A stretch of 64,000 bases of DNA from Nostoc sp. MG11. Lineage in GTDB: Bacteria; Cyanobacteriota; Cyanobacteriia; Cyanobacteriales; Nostocaceae. The stretch's first letter is position 1; every line of letters starts with the position of its first letter. The notes below the pieces were generated by a model, which had not been told where the DNA came from, searched no databases, and saw only the letters and a list, made by a program, of their open reading frames with translations. The translations under genes were made by a program, and so were the position numbers. Below are positions 43,795 through 52,798 of this stretch, piece after piece. The DNA lies in NCBI RefSeq assembly GCF_014904695.1, contig NZ_JACXXN010000006.1:62001-126000 (forward strand), given 5' to 3'.

Positions 43795-46617
43795 ATGTTT
43801 AATAAAACTGACACGGCTAAGAGTGGTGATGCTCAAAATCGGGCATCAATGATTTCATCTCAAAAAGTTATTAATGGTAGAGTGCAACTAACGAATAACC
43901 CAACTACGGAAATTTCTCATAATTCTCCACGCAACCAAGCAGATGCCTATTTTAAAAGGCTTAGCTTGGATACGAAAGCGACAATTTTGGCGATCGCAAT
44001 CGGTATACTACCAGTATTGGGCATAGGCGCGATCGCCTACAGTTTTGTCAACAAATCGATTACTAAGCAAATTACTCAATCTCAAGAAGCTGAAGCAGCT
44101 GGCTTAAGCGATAAAGTCAACCGTTTCATGTTGGAACGCTATGGAGATATTCAAGTCCTCTCGAATTCGCCAGTGTTGACAAATCCTCAAGCTAGCGTCA
44201 GCACAACTACTCAAGAAAAGCAAGCAGTTCTAGATGGCATTGTCGAAGCTTATAAAGCTTATGACAGTGTTGCCTTTTTTGATCTTCAAGGCAACTCGAT
44301 TGTCCAATCCACAGGCGAAACTCTGGATAATCACAAAGACCGTAACTATTTTCAAGATGCTCTGCAAAAAGACGCTCCTGTTATCAGTAAGGCTGAAGCT
44401 TCAAAAAGTACAGGTGTCATCAGCATTTACATAGCTGCACCCGTTAAAGATAAAGTTACAGGTCAAAGCATCGGCGTGGTAAGAGCGCGTATGCCCCTAA
44501 AATCTTTAAACGAGGTAATTGAAAACTACGCAACCCGACATCAATACTCTCTAGTTGATGCTTCGGGAAAAGTTTTTCTGAGTTCACAAAAGCAATTCTT
44601 GGGTAAACAGGCAAAGGCTGAGTATCCTATAGCTAAACTGCTAGTGGACAAAAAGGTAGATAGTTTCACAGCAGTTCCTAAAACTTACAACAAGCAAGAA
44701 CTAGTAAGTTATGTGCCATTTAGAAAGCTCGATGGCTTGCCAGATTTAAATTGGCAAGTGCTTTTATCTACAGATACAGCAATTGCATTTGAGCCTCAAA
44801 AACAATTATTGTGGATTATCGCAATTGGGACAGCATTAACAGCCTTGATTGTGGGAGCGATCGCATCTTGGTTAGCCAAGCGTACCACGCAGCCAATTCT
44901 GAATGCGACTGCGGCATTGACAGAGCTAAGTAAAGGTAAATTCAATACCCGTCTGGTGATAGAAACAGAAGACGAATTAGGAGTATTGAATGCAAAGATT
45001 AACCAGATGGCTGAACAATTGCAGGTCTTAGTTAAAGAACAAGAACTAGATATTGAAGGAGCAAAGTTACTTGCAGATATTACCCTGCGAATTCGGAGAA
45101 TTCTGAAAACCGAAGATATTTATCAAGCAGCAGTCAAAGAAGTGCAGCAAGCGCTGAATACAGACCGGGTAATCATCTATAACTTGAATCCAGATACTTG
45201 GGATGGCATCGTTGTTGCAGAATCGGTAACTGGTAATTGGCCGAAAATGCTTGGAGTACAAATCGACGACCCCTATTTTCAAGAACGCTACGTAGAAGCG
45301 CATCAAGATCATCGAGTGCAGGCAATCGCCAATATTCATCAAGACCAAAGCCTGAAAAATGCCGATAGTTACATTCAACTGTTGGATAAATTTGCCGTCA
45401 AAGGTATTTTGAGCATACCGATTTTTGCTCAAGAACAACTCCTAGGCTTACTAATTGCTCATCATTGCGAAATTCCTAGGATTTGGCAACAGCCGGAAAT
45501 TGACTTGTTTCAACAAATAGCAACTCAAGTCGGCTACGCCTTAGAACAAGCCAAACTGCTTGAAAAGATAGAACAAGCCAAGACAACGGCAGAACAAGGC
45601 TCAGATCAGGAACGGCAACAAAAAGAAGCACTACAACAGCAACTTTTAGAACTGCTCAACGATGTAGAAGGTGCAGCCAGAGGCGACCTAACAGTGCGTG
45701 CAGACGTAACCGCTGGAGAAATAGGCACTGTTGCCGACTTTTTCAACTCCATTGTCGAAAGTCTCCGGGATATTGTTACCCAAGTTAAACAAGCTGCTAC
45801 TCAGGTGAATGGTGCAGTTGGCTCTAATGAAGTAGCCATCCGCCAACTAGCAGAGGAAGCACTCACCCAAGCTGCCGAAATCAACCATACTCTAGATGCT
45901 GTTGACCAAATGACGCAGTCTATGCAAGTCGTAGCCGAAAACGCTCAACAAGCTGCTACCATTGCTAACCATGCTACCCAAACTGCCACCAAGAGTGGAT
46001 ACGCAATGGATTTGACAGTACAAAATATCCTGTCTCTGCGGGAAACCATTGGTGAAACTGCCAAGAAAGTCAAGCGTTTGGGAGAATCTTCTCAACAGAT
46101 TTCCCGCGTGGTATCTTTGATTAACCAAATCGCGATCCAAACCAACTTACTCGCCATCAACGCCGGTATTGAAGCAGCACGTGCGGGTGAAGAAGGTCAA
46201 GGTTTTGCCGTAGTTGCAGAAGAAGTCGGTGAACTTGCAGTCCGAAGTGCAGCTGCAACCCAAGAAATTGAACAAATTGTTGGTAATATCCAACGAGAAA
46301 CCAGTGAAGTGGTGCAAGCAATGGAACTAGGCACTACCCAAGTAGTAGAAGGTACTCGAATTGTGGAGGAGGCAAAGCAAAGTCTAGGTCAGATTTTGGA
46401 TGTATCACGTCAAATCGACTCTTTAGTACAGTCAATTTCTACTGCAACCACATCTCAGGTACAAACATCCCAAACTGTCAGACAATTAATGAAAGACCTC
46501 TCTGCTGTATCACAACGCACCAGCGATTCTTCTCGCCAGGTTTCTGAATCTCTGCAACAAACTGTCGAGATCTCTCAAGAGTTGCAGGAGACAGTTGGTA
46601 CATTTAAAGTCAGTTAA
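43795..46617 (+). CDS. methyl-accepting chemotaxis protein with dCache, HAMP and GAF domains
   Basis: A 940-residue receptor: TM1 at about 58-82, a dCache-like periplasmic sensor to about 335, TM2 at about 340-363, HAMP, a GAF domain (about 430-585), a second HAMP-like stretch ([21 protein letters not shown]) and the signalling domain with hairpin tip [20 protein letters not shown]. The GAF domain resembles cyanobacteriochrome GAFs ([23 protein letters not shown]), but the chromophore-binding Cys-His position reads Ser-Tyr in [11 protein letters not shown], so covalent bilin binding is not expected. Fourth gene of the operon, PixJ/HmpD-like. Confidence 0.9.
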   Translation: MFNKTDTAKSGDAQNRASMISSQKVINGRVQLTNNPTTEISHNSPRNQADAYFKRLSLDTKATILAIAIGILPVLGIGAIAYSFVNKSITKQITQSQEAEAAGLSDKVNRFMLERYGDIQVLSNSPVLTNPQASVSTTTQEKQAVLDGIVEAYKAYDSVAFFDLQGNSIVQSTGETLDNHKDRNYFQDALQKDAPVISKAEASKSTGVISIYIAAPVKDKVTGQSIGVVRARMPLKSLNEVIENYATRHQYSLVDASGKVFLSSQKQFLGKQAKAEYPIAKLLVDKKVDSFTAVPKTYNKQELVSYVPFRKLDGLPDLNWQVLLSTDTAIAFEPQKQLLWIIAIGTALTALIVGAIASWLAKRTTQPILNATAALTELSKGKFNTRLVIETEDELGVLNAKINQMAEQLQVLVKEQELDIEGAKLLADITLRIRRILKTEDIYQAAVKEVQQALNTDRVIIYNLNPDTWDGIVVAESVTGNWPKMLGVQIDDPYFQERYVEAHQDHRVQAIANIHQDQSLKNADSYIQLLDKFAVKGILSIPIFAQEQLLGLLIAHHCEIPRIWQQPEIDLFQQIATQVGYALEQAKLLEKIEQAKTTAEQGSDQERQQKEALQQQLLELLNDVEGAARGDLTVRADVTAGEIGTVADFFNSIVESLRDIVTQVKQAATQVNGAVGSNEVAIRQLAEEALTQAAEINHTLDAVDQMTQSMQVVAENAQQAATIANHATQTATKSGYAMDLTVQNILSLRETIGETAKKVKRLGESSQQISRVVSLINQIAIQTNLLAINAGIEAARAGEEGQGFAVVAEEVGELAVRSAAATQEIEQIVGNIQRETSEVVQAMELGTTQVVEGTRIVEEAKQSLGQILDVSRQIDSLVQSISTATTSQVQTSQTVRQLMKDLSAVSQRTSDSSRQVSESLQQTVEISQELQETVGTFKVS

Positions 46618-46623
46618 GTAAGT

Positions 46624-46726
46624 TATGTGTCATTTGTCCTTTGTCCTTTGTCCTTCGTTATTTGCTAGTGACTAATGACCAATGACTAATGACCAATGAC
46701 TAATGACCAATGACTAAGGACAAAAA
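46624..46726. repeat. STRR heptamer arrays between the MCP and CheA genes
   Basis: TTTGTCC units (three to four) are followed by about seven ATGACTA/ATGACCA heptamers, filling the 111-bp gap almost to the ATG of the next gene and thus lying in its ribosome-site region. Confidence 0.85.
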
Positions 46727-46728
46727 CC

Positions 46729-49700
46729 ATGTCACAGGACAAAGAATTAGAAATCCAGATGCAATTTCTGGAAGAAGCAACTGATTACTTGAATACATTA
46801 GAAGGGGTATTACTGGAAATCGACACCAGTAACCGCATCGATTTGGATAAAATCAATGCTGCACTCCGAGCTGCTCACTCCATTAAAGGTGGTGCGGGCA
46901 TGATGGGATTTCGGGCACTGAGTGATTTAGCTCATCGTTTAGAAGATTCTTTTAAAGTTTTAAAAACCCGAAAAAACTCCCTAGAAATTGACACTCAGTT
47001 GCAAAGTTTACTGTTATCTGGAGTTGACTGGCTGCGTCAAATAGTGGACTTGCTCTCAGAAGGAAATACTGTTGAAGAACAGTGGTTGGCCACCTTTTGT
47101 TACCCCATTTTTGATGAGCTGCACGATCGCCTAGGCGACCCCACTCCTGAAGACGCCACGACCATGCTTTCACCAGAGGATGGACAAGATATCATCCCCT
47201 TGCTATTTGAAACAGAGGTAGAAGGCTGTTTACAGCGTTTGGAATCTATATTGGGCGATAGCGAGCAGCCTGGTTTGCACGAAGAAGTTGTGATCATGGC
47301 AGCGGAATTAGGCGGTTTGGGGGAAATGCTCCAGTTACCAGCTTTTACCCAGCTGTGTGAGTCAGTAACGCAGCATTTAGAAGCAGTAACCTCCGATCGC
47401 ATTCCCGAAATTGCCCAATTAGCATTAGAAGCGTGGCGGCGATCGCAAGCTTTAGTTCTGACAAATCAATTAGATAATCTGCCTACAGAAATTGAATTCG
47501 GTGGAGTGGCAAATACATACACTCAATCTGAGTCATTCTCAACAGCAGAAACAATAGCTCAGTTCCTCGCCACAGATGTAACTGACACCAATCTCCACGA
47601 TATAGAAATAATCTCAACGGATAATTTACAACCAGAGCAAACTGAAGAGAATTGGCTAGTAAATGAACCAATTGCTACCAATTTCACTTTTTTGGATACA
47701 GATATTGCTAATGACGTGGCTGCTGTCAACATCCCACCAAGCACAATAGTTGCTGGAGAAGTTGCTACAGATTCGGAATTTGTTGAACGCAAAAATGAGT
47801 CAGTTGGTGTTGGCAAAGAGCGTGAACTTCAAGAAAATAACGTCAGAGTTCCCAGCAAACAACTTGAGCAAATTAATGATTTATTTGGAGAACTGATTGT
47901 CCAACGTAATGGATTGAACTCGCATTTAGAAAGATTACGCAAGCTAGTACGTCACCTGAATCAGCGAGTACAAGTTCTCGAACGAGAAAATCAAGAACTT
48001 CGTACAGCATACGACAAAATGGCGACTCAAACTGTGATGCCATCCGGTATGTCATCTAATAATATAGAACCTAACTCGATATCTGAAGATAACTATCAAA
48101 CACAAGGCATAAAAAGAGGATTTGATACCTTAGAAATGGATCGCTACAACGACTTAAACCTGTTATCACAGGAAGTCATGGAAACCATTGTTCAGGTACA
48201 GGAAGTCACAACTGATATTCAACTGAGCGTTGACGATACAGATCAGATTGCTCGCAAACTTAATAAAACATCGAAACAGTTACAGACAAAACTCAATCAC
48301 ATCCGAATGCGTCCGCTGTCCGATTTAGTCGAACGTTTTCCTAGAGCCTTGCGCGAGCTAAATGTAGAGTATGGGAAAAATGTACAATTAAAACTTGAAG
48401 GTGGCAACACCCTAATTGAACGCAGCATTTTGGAGGCTTTGAATGAGCCTTTAATGCACCTGTTAAGGAATGCCTTCGATCATGGTATCGAAGAACCTGC
48501 GACACGCTGCACCTTGGGTAAACCAGAACAAGGATTGATTGAAATTAAAGCCACTCACCACAGTAATCGCACCCTTATCACTATGCGTGATGATGGTCGG
48601 GGCATTTCTTTAGAGAAAATTCGCGCTCGCGCCCTAGCAATGGGATTAGATGCTTCTCTACTCGCTAGTGCTAGCGATGAAGAACTGTTATCACTAATTT
48701 TTGAACCAGGTTTTAGCACTTCCGACCAAGTTACAGCATTATCTGGTCGCGGTGTCGGGATGGATATAGTTCGCAACAACCTCAAACTGATTCGTGGAGA
48801 TGTCAAAGTTGATACAGAGTGGGGTATCGGCACGACCTTTACCCTATCAGTACCGTTTACACTTTCCGTAGCACGAGTTTTGTTGGTAGAAATCAACAGA
48901 ATACTCTTGGCATTTCCTACAGATGTCATTTCGGAAATATTCTTATTTCAAAACGACCGAGTTTTCCCAATGGCGGGTAGTGAAGTTTTGAATTGGCAAG
49001 GAACTATGCTACCGCTGATTCGCCTTGGCCGCTACTTAGAGTTTAATTGCCCGCGTTACGATAGCCCAGAACTAGAAACTCCGCCAGCGATTAATGCTAG
49101 CAGCGTGTTAGTAGTCAAAAGCAATAATCAGCCAGTCGCCATACAAGTAGACCGTTGCTGGGGTGAACAGGAAGTTGCCATCCGTCAAGTCGAGGGAAAC
49201 ATACCTCTACCTGAAGGCTTTAGCAATTGTACGATTCTCGGCGATGGTCGAGTAGTAGCCCTAGTTAATACCAACGAGTTGCTGTATTGGATTGCTACTA
49301 ATCAGCGTACCCCTAGAAGCAATCAGTTGCCGTCAGCCAGGTTAAAAACAGCGTTCCTCATGTTTGAGGACGAAAAAGTACCAGCAACCCCTGCTAATCA
49401 GAAAGGCACAATTTTGATCGTAGATGACTCGATTAATGTTCGTCGCTTCTTAGCCCTGACTTTGGAAAAAGGGGGGTATCAAGTAGAACAAGCTAAAGAC
49501 GGTCAAGATGCTTTAGAAAAACTTCAGAGTGGTTTGCAAGTCCAGGCCGTGATTTGTGATATTGAAATGCCTCGCCTTGATGGTTATGGCTTTCTAGATC
49601 GTGTAAATACAGACGTTGATATGAGAAATATTCCCGTTGCCATGCTGACCTCTCGTAGCAGTAATAAACATCGGCAACTGGCAATGCAACTAGGTGCGCG

Positions 49701-49791
49701 AGCCTACTTCTCTAAACCTTATAACGAGCAAGAATTACTACGAACAATGGATGAAATAATTTGTACTGTAGCCGGAGCGACATCTAATTAA
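46729..49791 (+). CDS. CheA hybrid histidine kinase (HPt-kinase-CheW-REC; PixL/HmpE-like)
   Basis: A 1020-residue hybrid kinase: one HPt domain at the N-terminus (H50 in AAHSIKGGAGMMGF), a long variable linker (about 110-370), dimerisation helices, an ATPase domain with LMHLLRNAFDHGIEE, RDDGRGISLEKI and SGRGVGMDIVRNNL, a CheW-like domain, and a C-terminal receiver (ILIVDDSINVRRFLAL; phospho-acceptor in AVICDIEMPRLDG). It completes the chemotaxis-like operon. Its start lies directly behind a heptamer array, and no Shine-Dalgarno is evident. Confidence 0.93.
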   Translation: MSQDKELEIQMQFLEEATDYLNTLEGVLLEIDTSNRIDLDKINAALRAAHSIKGGAGMMGFRALSDLAHRLEDSFKVLKTRKNSLEIDTQLQSLLLSGVDWLRQIVDLLSEGNTVEEQWLATFCYPIFDELHDRLGDPTPEDATTMLSPEDGQDIIPLLFETEVEGCLQRLESILGDSEQPGLHEEVVIMAAELGGLGEMLQLPAFTQLCESVTQHLEAVTSDRIPEIAQLALEAWRRSQALVLTNQLDNLPTEIEFGGVANTYTQSESFSTAETIAQFLATDVTDTNLHDIEIISTDNLQPEQTEENWLVNEPIATNFTFLDTDIANDVAAVNIPPSTIVAGEVATDSEFVERKNESVGVGKERELQENNVRVPSKQLEQINDLFGELIVQRNGLNSHLERLRKLVRHLNQRVQVLERENQELRTAYDKMATQTVMPSGMSSNNIEPNSISEDNYQTQGIKRGFDTLEMDRYNDLNLLSQEVMETIVQVQEVTTDIQLSVDDTDQIARKLNKTSKQLQTKLNHIRMRPLSDLVERFPRALRELNVEYGKNVQLKLEGGNTLIERSILEALNEPLMHLLRNAFDHGIEEPATRCTLGKPEQGLIEIKATHHSNRTLITMRDDGRGISLEKIRARALAMGLDASLLASASDEELLSLIFEPGFSTSDQVTALSGRGVGMDIVRNNLKLIRGDVKVDTEWGIGTTFTLSVPFTLSVARVLLVEINRILLAFPTDVISEIFLFQNDRVFPMAGSEVLNWQGTMLPLIRLGRYLEFNCPRYDSPELETPPAINASSVLVVKSNNQPVAIQVDRCWGEQEVAIRQVEGNIPLPEGFSNCTILGDGRVVALVNTNELLYWIATNQRTPRSNQLPSARLKTAFLMFEDEKVPATPANQKGTILIVDDSINVRRFLALTLEKGGYQVEQAKDGQDALEKLQSGLQVQAVICDIEMPRLDGYGFLDRVNTDVDMRNIPVAMLTSRSSNKHRQLAMQLGARAYFSKPYNEQELLRTMDEIICTVAGATSN

Positions 49792-49922
49792 ATTCAACCG
49801 GGGATTTTGTGTCAGGTAGTAAGTGTCTTTTTCCTAAAAAATTTTCAAGCCTGTCCTCTGTTCCCTATTCCCTGTTCCCTGCCATATAGCCTCAGATAGA
49901 TTCTGCTTTGGAGGATTGACAC

Positions 49923-49970
49923 TTGGTAAAATCATACCAAGATCAGAAATATATACCAATTCAATTGGTA
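49923..49970. promoter_or_regulatory. palindromic operator candidates ahead of the TOBE gene
   Basis: Two related palindromes share TTGGTA/TACCAA half-sites: TTGGTA-6-TACCAA (49923-49940) and the perfect 17-mer TACCAATTCAATTGGTA (49954-49970), which ends 5 bp before the ATG at 49976. Their position suggests binding by the RHH domain of the downstream protein, i.e. autoregulation. Confidence 0.55.
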
Positions 49971-49975
49971 AAAAT

Positions 49976-50413
49976 ATGCCAAGAAAAGAACAAGGATGGG
50001 TTACATTTCAAACATCAGAAGAGGAGCGGAAAATACTAGAAGAATTCTGCCAGCAGTCTCAGCGTACAAAAACTGAGATCCTTCGAGAACTAGTACGCGG
50101 TCTGAATGATCACTCTTCAACACCAGCACCAATACCAACCAAGCAGAAGATCAAGGAGAATGTTGACGCTCCTGATATAAAAATTAATAGTCAAAAGAAA
50201 CTGTTAAAAGTTAGCTCCCGTAATGTGCTGAAGGGAGTTGTTAAACGAGTGATTACAGGAGCAGTTAATACTGAGGTAACGCTAGAGATTGTTCACAAAG
50301 TTGAGTTAACCTCGATGATCACCAGAGTGTCAGCAGAGGAATTAGAACTGTCTGAAGGAACAGAAGCCTATGCAGTCATCAAGTCCAATGATATAGTCAT
50401 TGCTAGGGAATAG
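49976..50413 (+). CDS. ribbon-helix-helix plus TOBE/MOP-domain protein
   Basis: A 145-residue protein: an N-terminal RHH-like segment (WVTFQTSEEERKILEEF, TKTEILRELVRGL; about 1-45), a Pro/Lys-rich linker, and a C-terminal TOBE/MOP domain (SSRNVLKGVVKRVITGAVNTEVTL...YAVIKSNDIVIA; about 78-140) of the kind that binds molybdate or tungstate. The layout suggests a metal-responsive DNA-binding repressor. The frame is open to 49916, but ATG 49976 gives the natural N-terminus and places the palindromes in the upstream region. Confidence 0.8.
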   Translation: MPRKEQGWVTFQTSEEERKILEEFCQQSQRTKTEILRELVRGLNDHSSTPAPIPTKQKIKENVDAPDIKINSQKKLLKVSSRNVLKGVVKRVITGAVNTEVTLEIVHKVELTSMITRVSAEELELSEGTEAYAVIKSNDIVIARE

Positions 50414-50614
50414 AAGGTATTTTATTAATACCAATTTTTAGGAAACTTACACTTAATAGTTGGTCAAAACTTATCAGGCAAACTAAGGATTTTCTATCAT
50501 AACCTTACTAAATATATGATGTTTGATTTATGTCAGCCATCATATATTTAGTTTGATTATTGTCGTAAATTCTGAGTTAATTCTCTGGAAATGAAATACT
50601 TCCAGAGTCTTTTA

Positions 50615-50899
50615 TTAAGCTTCAACTTTTACACCTTTCCAGAAGGCAACATAGCCCTCAATATTCTTAGCCTTTTCTTTAGCGCTGGGATAGTACCAAG
50701 CAGCGTCTTTGTTGACTTGACCATCAACATCGATGCTGTAGTAACTAGCGACACCTTTCCAAGGACAAGTGGTATGGGTGTTAGTTTCCTGAAAGTACTG
50801 CTTGTTAATTGCATCAGCAGGAAAATAATGGTTGCCTTCTACAACTACGGTATTATCGCTCTCGGCTAAAACAGTTCCATTCCAAATTGCTTTCGGCAT
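50615..50899 (-). CDS. DUF427 domain protein
   Basis: A 94-residue protein starting MPKAIWNGTVLAESD with the full DUF427 pattern: YFPADAINKQYF, TCPWKGVASYYS, AAWYYPSAKEKAKNIEGYVAFW. The Cys-Pro-Trp-Lys-Gly motif is intact. Family function is not established. The 14 codons upstream in the same frame are not family-like. It is convergent with the TOBE gene. Confidence 0.9.
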   Translation of the reverse strand: MPKAIWNGTVLAESDNTVVVEGNHYFPADAINKQYFQETNTHTTCPWKGVASYYSIDVDGQVNKDAAWYYPSAKEKAKNIEGYVAFWKGVKVEA

Positions 50900-50961
50900 A
50901 AGTAACTTTGCGAATAAACTATACACATAACATTTTGACACTATTTATTTGTAGTGAATTT

Positions 50962-51267
50962 ATGGAACCTGTGACGCTGACGGCTATTGTGACTGCGATC
51001 GCTGCCTTGGTGCAACTGCTGCAATCAAAAACTGTGAATGACTCCACCCGTAAGCAGGCAGCACATAGCTTAAGGATAATTTTACAGTATAATAAGCATC
51101 GCTTTGAGGTAATCAAAGCTTTAAGTGGTTATAATTGCTATGGTGTCTTTTGGGAATGCGCCCAGAATATGCCTTACCCCGATTTCTATCAAGCTTGGCA
51201 TTACTCCAAGTTTTCTACTCGTGCAATGCGAAGCTTAGAGGAAATCCTCTTCACAAGAATAATTTAA
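50962..51267 (+). CDS. hypothetical protein, resembles C-terminal segment of cyanobacterial NACHT proteins
   Basis: 101 residues. An N-terminal helix with hydrophobic face (LTAIVTAIAALVQLLQ) is followed by a helical region ending in VFWECAQNMPYPDFYQAWHY. That last stretch looks to me like a segment found near the end of large cyanobacterial NACHT-family NTPases, which suggests a detached or remnant domain; this is recollection, not a search. Start chosen at 50962; the frame is open 18 codons earlier. Confidence 0.5.
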   Translation: MEPVTLTAIVTAIAALVQLLQSKTVNDSTRKQAAHSLRIILQYNKHRFEVIKALSGYNCYGVFWECAQNMPYPDFYQAWHYSKFSTRAMRSLEEILFTRII

Positions 51268-51318
51268 GTACTTTTGCAGCAGCGACGTTACAAATGTCGT
51301 GCGGTCAGTAATGACAGC

Positions 51319-51490
51319 TTGCCCATTTGTTACGAACGTCGTAATGTTGGTCACAAACGTCGTAATGTTGGTCACAAACATCGTAATGTTGATGACGAAA
51401 GTCGTAATGTTGGTCACGAACGTCGTAATGTTAGCAATGAAAGTCGTAATGTTGGTAACGAATGTCGTGATATTTGTGGCAAATGCTTAT
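51319..51490. repeat. 21-bp tandem array (about 8 units)
   Basis: Units of the form GTCGTAATGTTGGTCACAAAC recur every 21 bp about eight times with point changes that mostly fall at GTCAC/ATGA positions. All units keep the period exactly, so several frames stay open on both strands. There are no spacers, so it is not a CRISPR array. No coding homology is recognised. Confidence 0.9.
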
Positions 51491-51536
51491 ATTGTTGTTA
51501 CTAACAAGCAATAAATGCCAGAATCAAAGCTACCCG

Positions 51537-51908
51537 CTATTCACGTCTAATTGGTAAAATACGCACCCTCGATTGAGCTTGGTCAATCGTGATCAATGCG
51601 CCTGACTCTAGTAAAGACTCAAACTGATTTAGAGCTGAAATCACTAGATTTTCGATACTGTTCGGCAAAATATCCTGGGTGCGAACTTGAATTACACTAG
51701 GGCTATCAGCACTTGTTGCAGCTAACAAGGAGCCGAAATCTAAATCGTGGGTAAAAACGATATAACCATTAATCTTGCCCACTCCATAATTATTGAATCC
51801 TTCTCACGGGGGTTGCCAATGGTAGACCAGTGGACAGATAAAATACTGTACCTCTCAAAAACCGCAACCCAATCAGGGGAAAGGTTCATAATCAATCAAA
51901 ATTTTCAT
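51537..51908 (-). pseudogene. DUF5615 (PIN-like) toxin, double frameshift
   Basis: ATG 51908 overlaps the antitoxin stop as ATGA and starts MKILIDY, but one extra G (reads TATGAACC where TATAACC is expected) shifts the frame into a TGA. The neighbouring frame then gives the expected NLSPDWVAVFERY...GNPREKDSIIMEWAR. Just after that, a single-base loss shifts it back to INGYIVFTHDLDFGSLLAAT. The three pieces together add up to about 124 codons, the family's normal length. The toxin is therefore almost certainly inactive unless these are assembly errors. Confidence 0.85.
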
Positions 51909-52135
51909 GCACTTCTTAGAGGCACTTCAATTTCTTCAACTGGCCATGCAGCATAGGCAAGCGCCTCATAAATATCAGCTTCTTCCAGGTAGGGATATGC
52001 CTTGAGAATATCGTTATTACTGTGTCCAGATGCCATTAACCCAACAATAGTACCAACAGTGACACGCATTCCTCGAATGCAGGGTTTACCGCCCATCACT
52101 TCTGTATTGCGGGTAATTCTAGTGATATTTTGCAT
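51905..52135 (-). CDS. DUF433 antitoxin
   Basis: A 76-residue protein with the family signature ITRNTEVMGGKPCIRGMRVTV followed by helices (IVGLMASGHSNNDILKAYPYLEEADIYEAL). DUF433 proteins are the antitoxin half of pairs with DUF5615 toxins, which follow here with an ATGA overlap. The antitoxin frame is intact even though the toxin is broken, as expected from the order of decay that a TA pair tolerates. Confidence 0.9.
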   Translation of the reverse strand: MQNITRITRNTEVMGGKPCIRGMRVTVGTIVGLMASGHSNNDILKAYPYLEEADIYEALAYAAWPVEEIEVPLRSA

Positions 52136-52798
52136 GGTTGTTGCCTCACTATGTGGGATTATTAAATTGAGAAACCAGAAATAACTGCGTCCATATTTTC
52201 TATTATCTGACCTTTCCCATTAAGTGGTAAAACGTTTATGTTATTGTTACTAACGCCTTTTACTTTAGTTATGCTGCTAATATTTTAGCTAATAAATTAA
52301 CTCATGCAAAATTCAAGAAACACAGAAAAGTTAGCATATTATTTATGATTTTATAGGCTTGTTATCAACTACTTATGCAGAACGCAAGCAAAAAAGCGAT
52401 CGCCATACTTCATTATTTCAATCTTAACAAGCTTTATTGTGTTAAACTTGCTCCAATCAAAGCAATTACGCACCTTATTCAAATTGGTTAATAGCTTCAA
52501 TTTTATCTGAAATGTTGCGTATTTTGTTTTTATACTCAACAGGTATTTCAATTTTTCCGTTGTTAACTCTAGCGTTAAAATGTGTGTTTGTAGTCATTGG
52601 TTTTTAGCTTCAATTACCTATACTGTGGCTACTTTCCTTAATTATCGTCGTCACTTCCAGCAGGAGATTGTTAAAATCTTAATATATTCATAACTAAAAA
52701 CTGACTAAGCGATCGCTTCTTCAATTCAAATCGCCTTAAATGCAAAAAGATGCCGTGATACAAAAATTCTAGAGTAATAAAGTTGAATGTTGATAGAA
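52136..52798. other. intergenic, 0.66 kb, AT-rich
   Basis: Between the antitoxin gene and the TPR gene. Apart from the 40-codon frame at 52475-52597 no gene is recognised. A 60-codon frame (52369-52551, minus) overlaps it and looks like chance or a frameshifted extension. Confidence 0.45.
52475..52597 (-). CDS. 40-aa protein resembling the N-terminus of an AbrB/SpoVT-like antitoxin
   Basis: The frame reads MTTNTHFNARVNNGKIEIPVEY... and stops after 40 residues. The pattern 'ARVNNGKIEIPVEY' looks like the start of swapped-hairpin antitoxins, which are normally about 70-90 residues, so this is probably a truncated copy. The downstream DNA shows no clear toxin. Confidence 0.35.
   Translation of the reverse strand: MTTNTHFNARVNNGKIEIPVEYKNKIRNISDKIEAINQFE

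Noticed and set aside
51290-51520. Possible CRISPR array
   Set aside because: Units are directly adjacent with a 21-bp period and no unique spacers; no cas genes are in the window.
52369-52551. 60-codon minus-strand frame next to the AbrB-like fragment
   Set aside because: Overlaps the better 40-codon frame; could be a frameshifted tail but shows no recognisable antitoxin or toxin motif.
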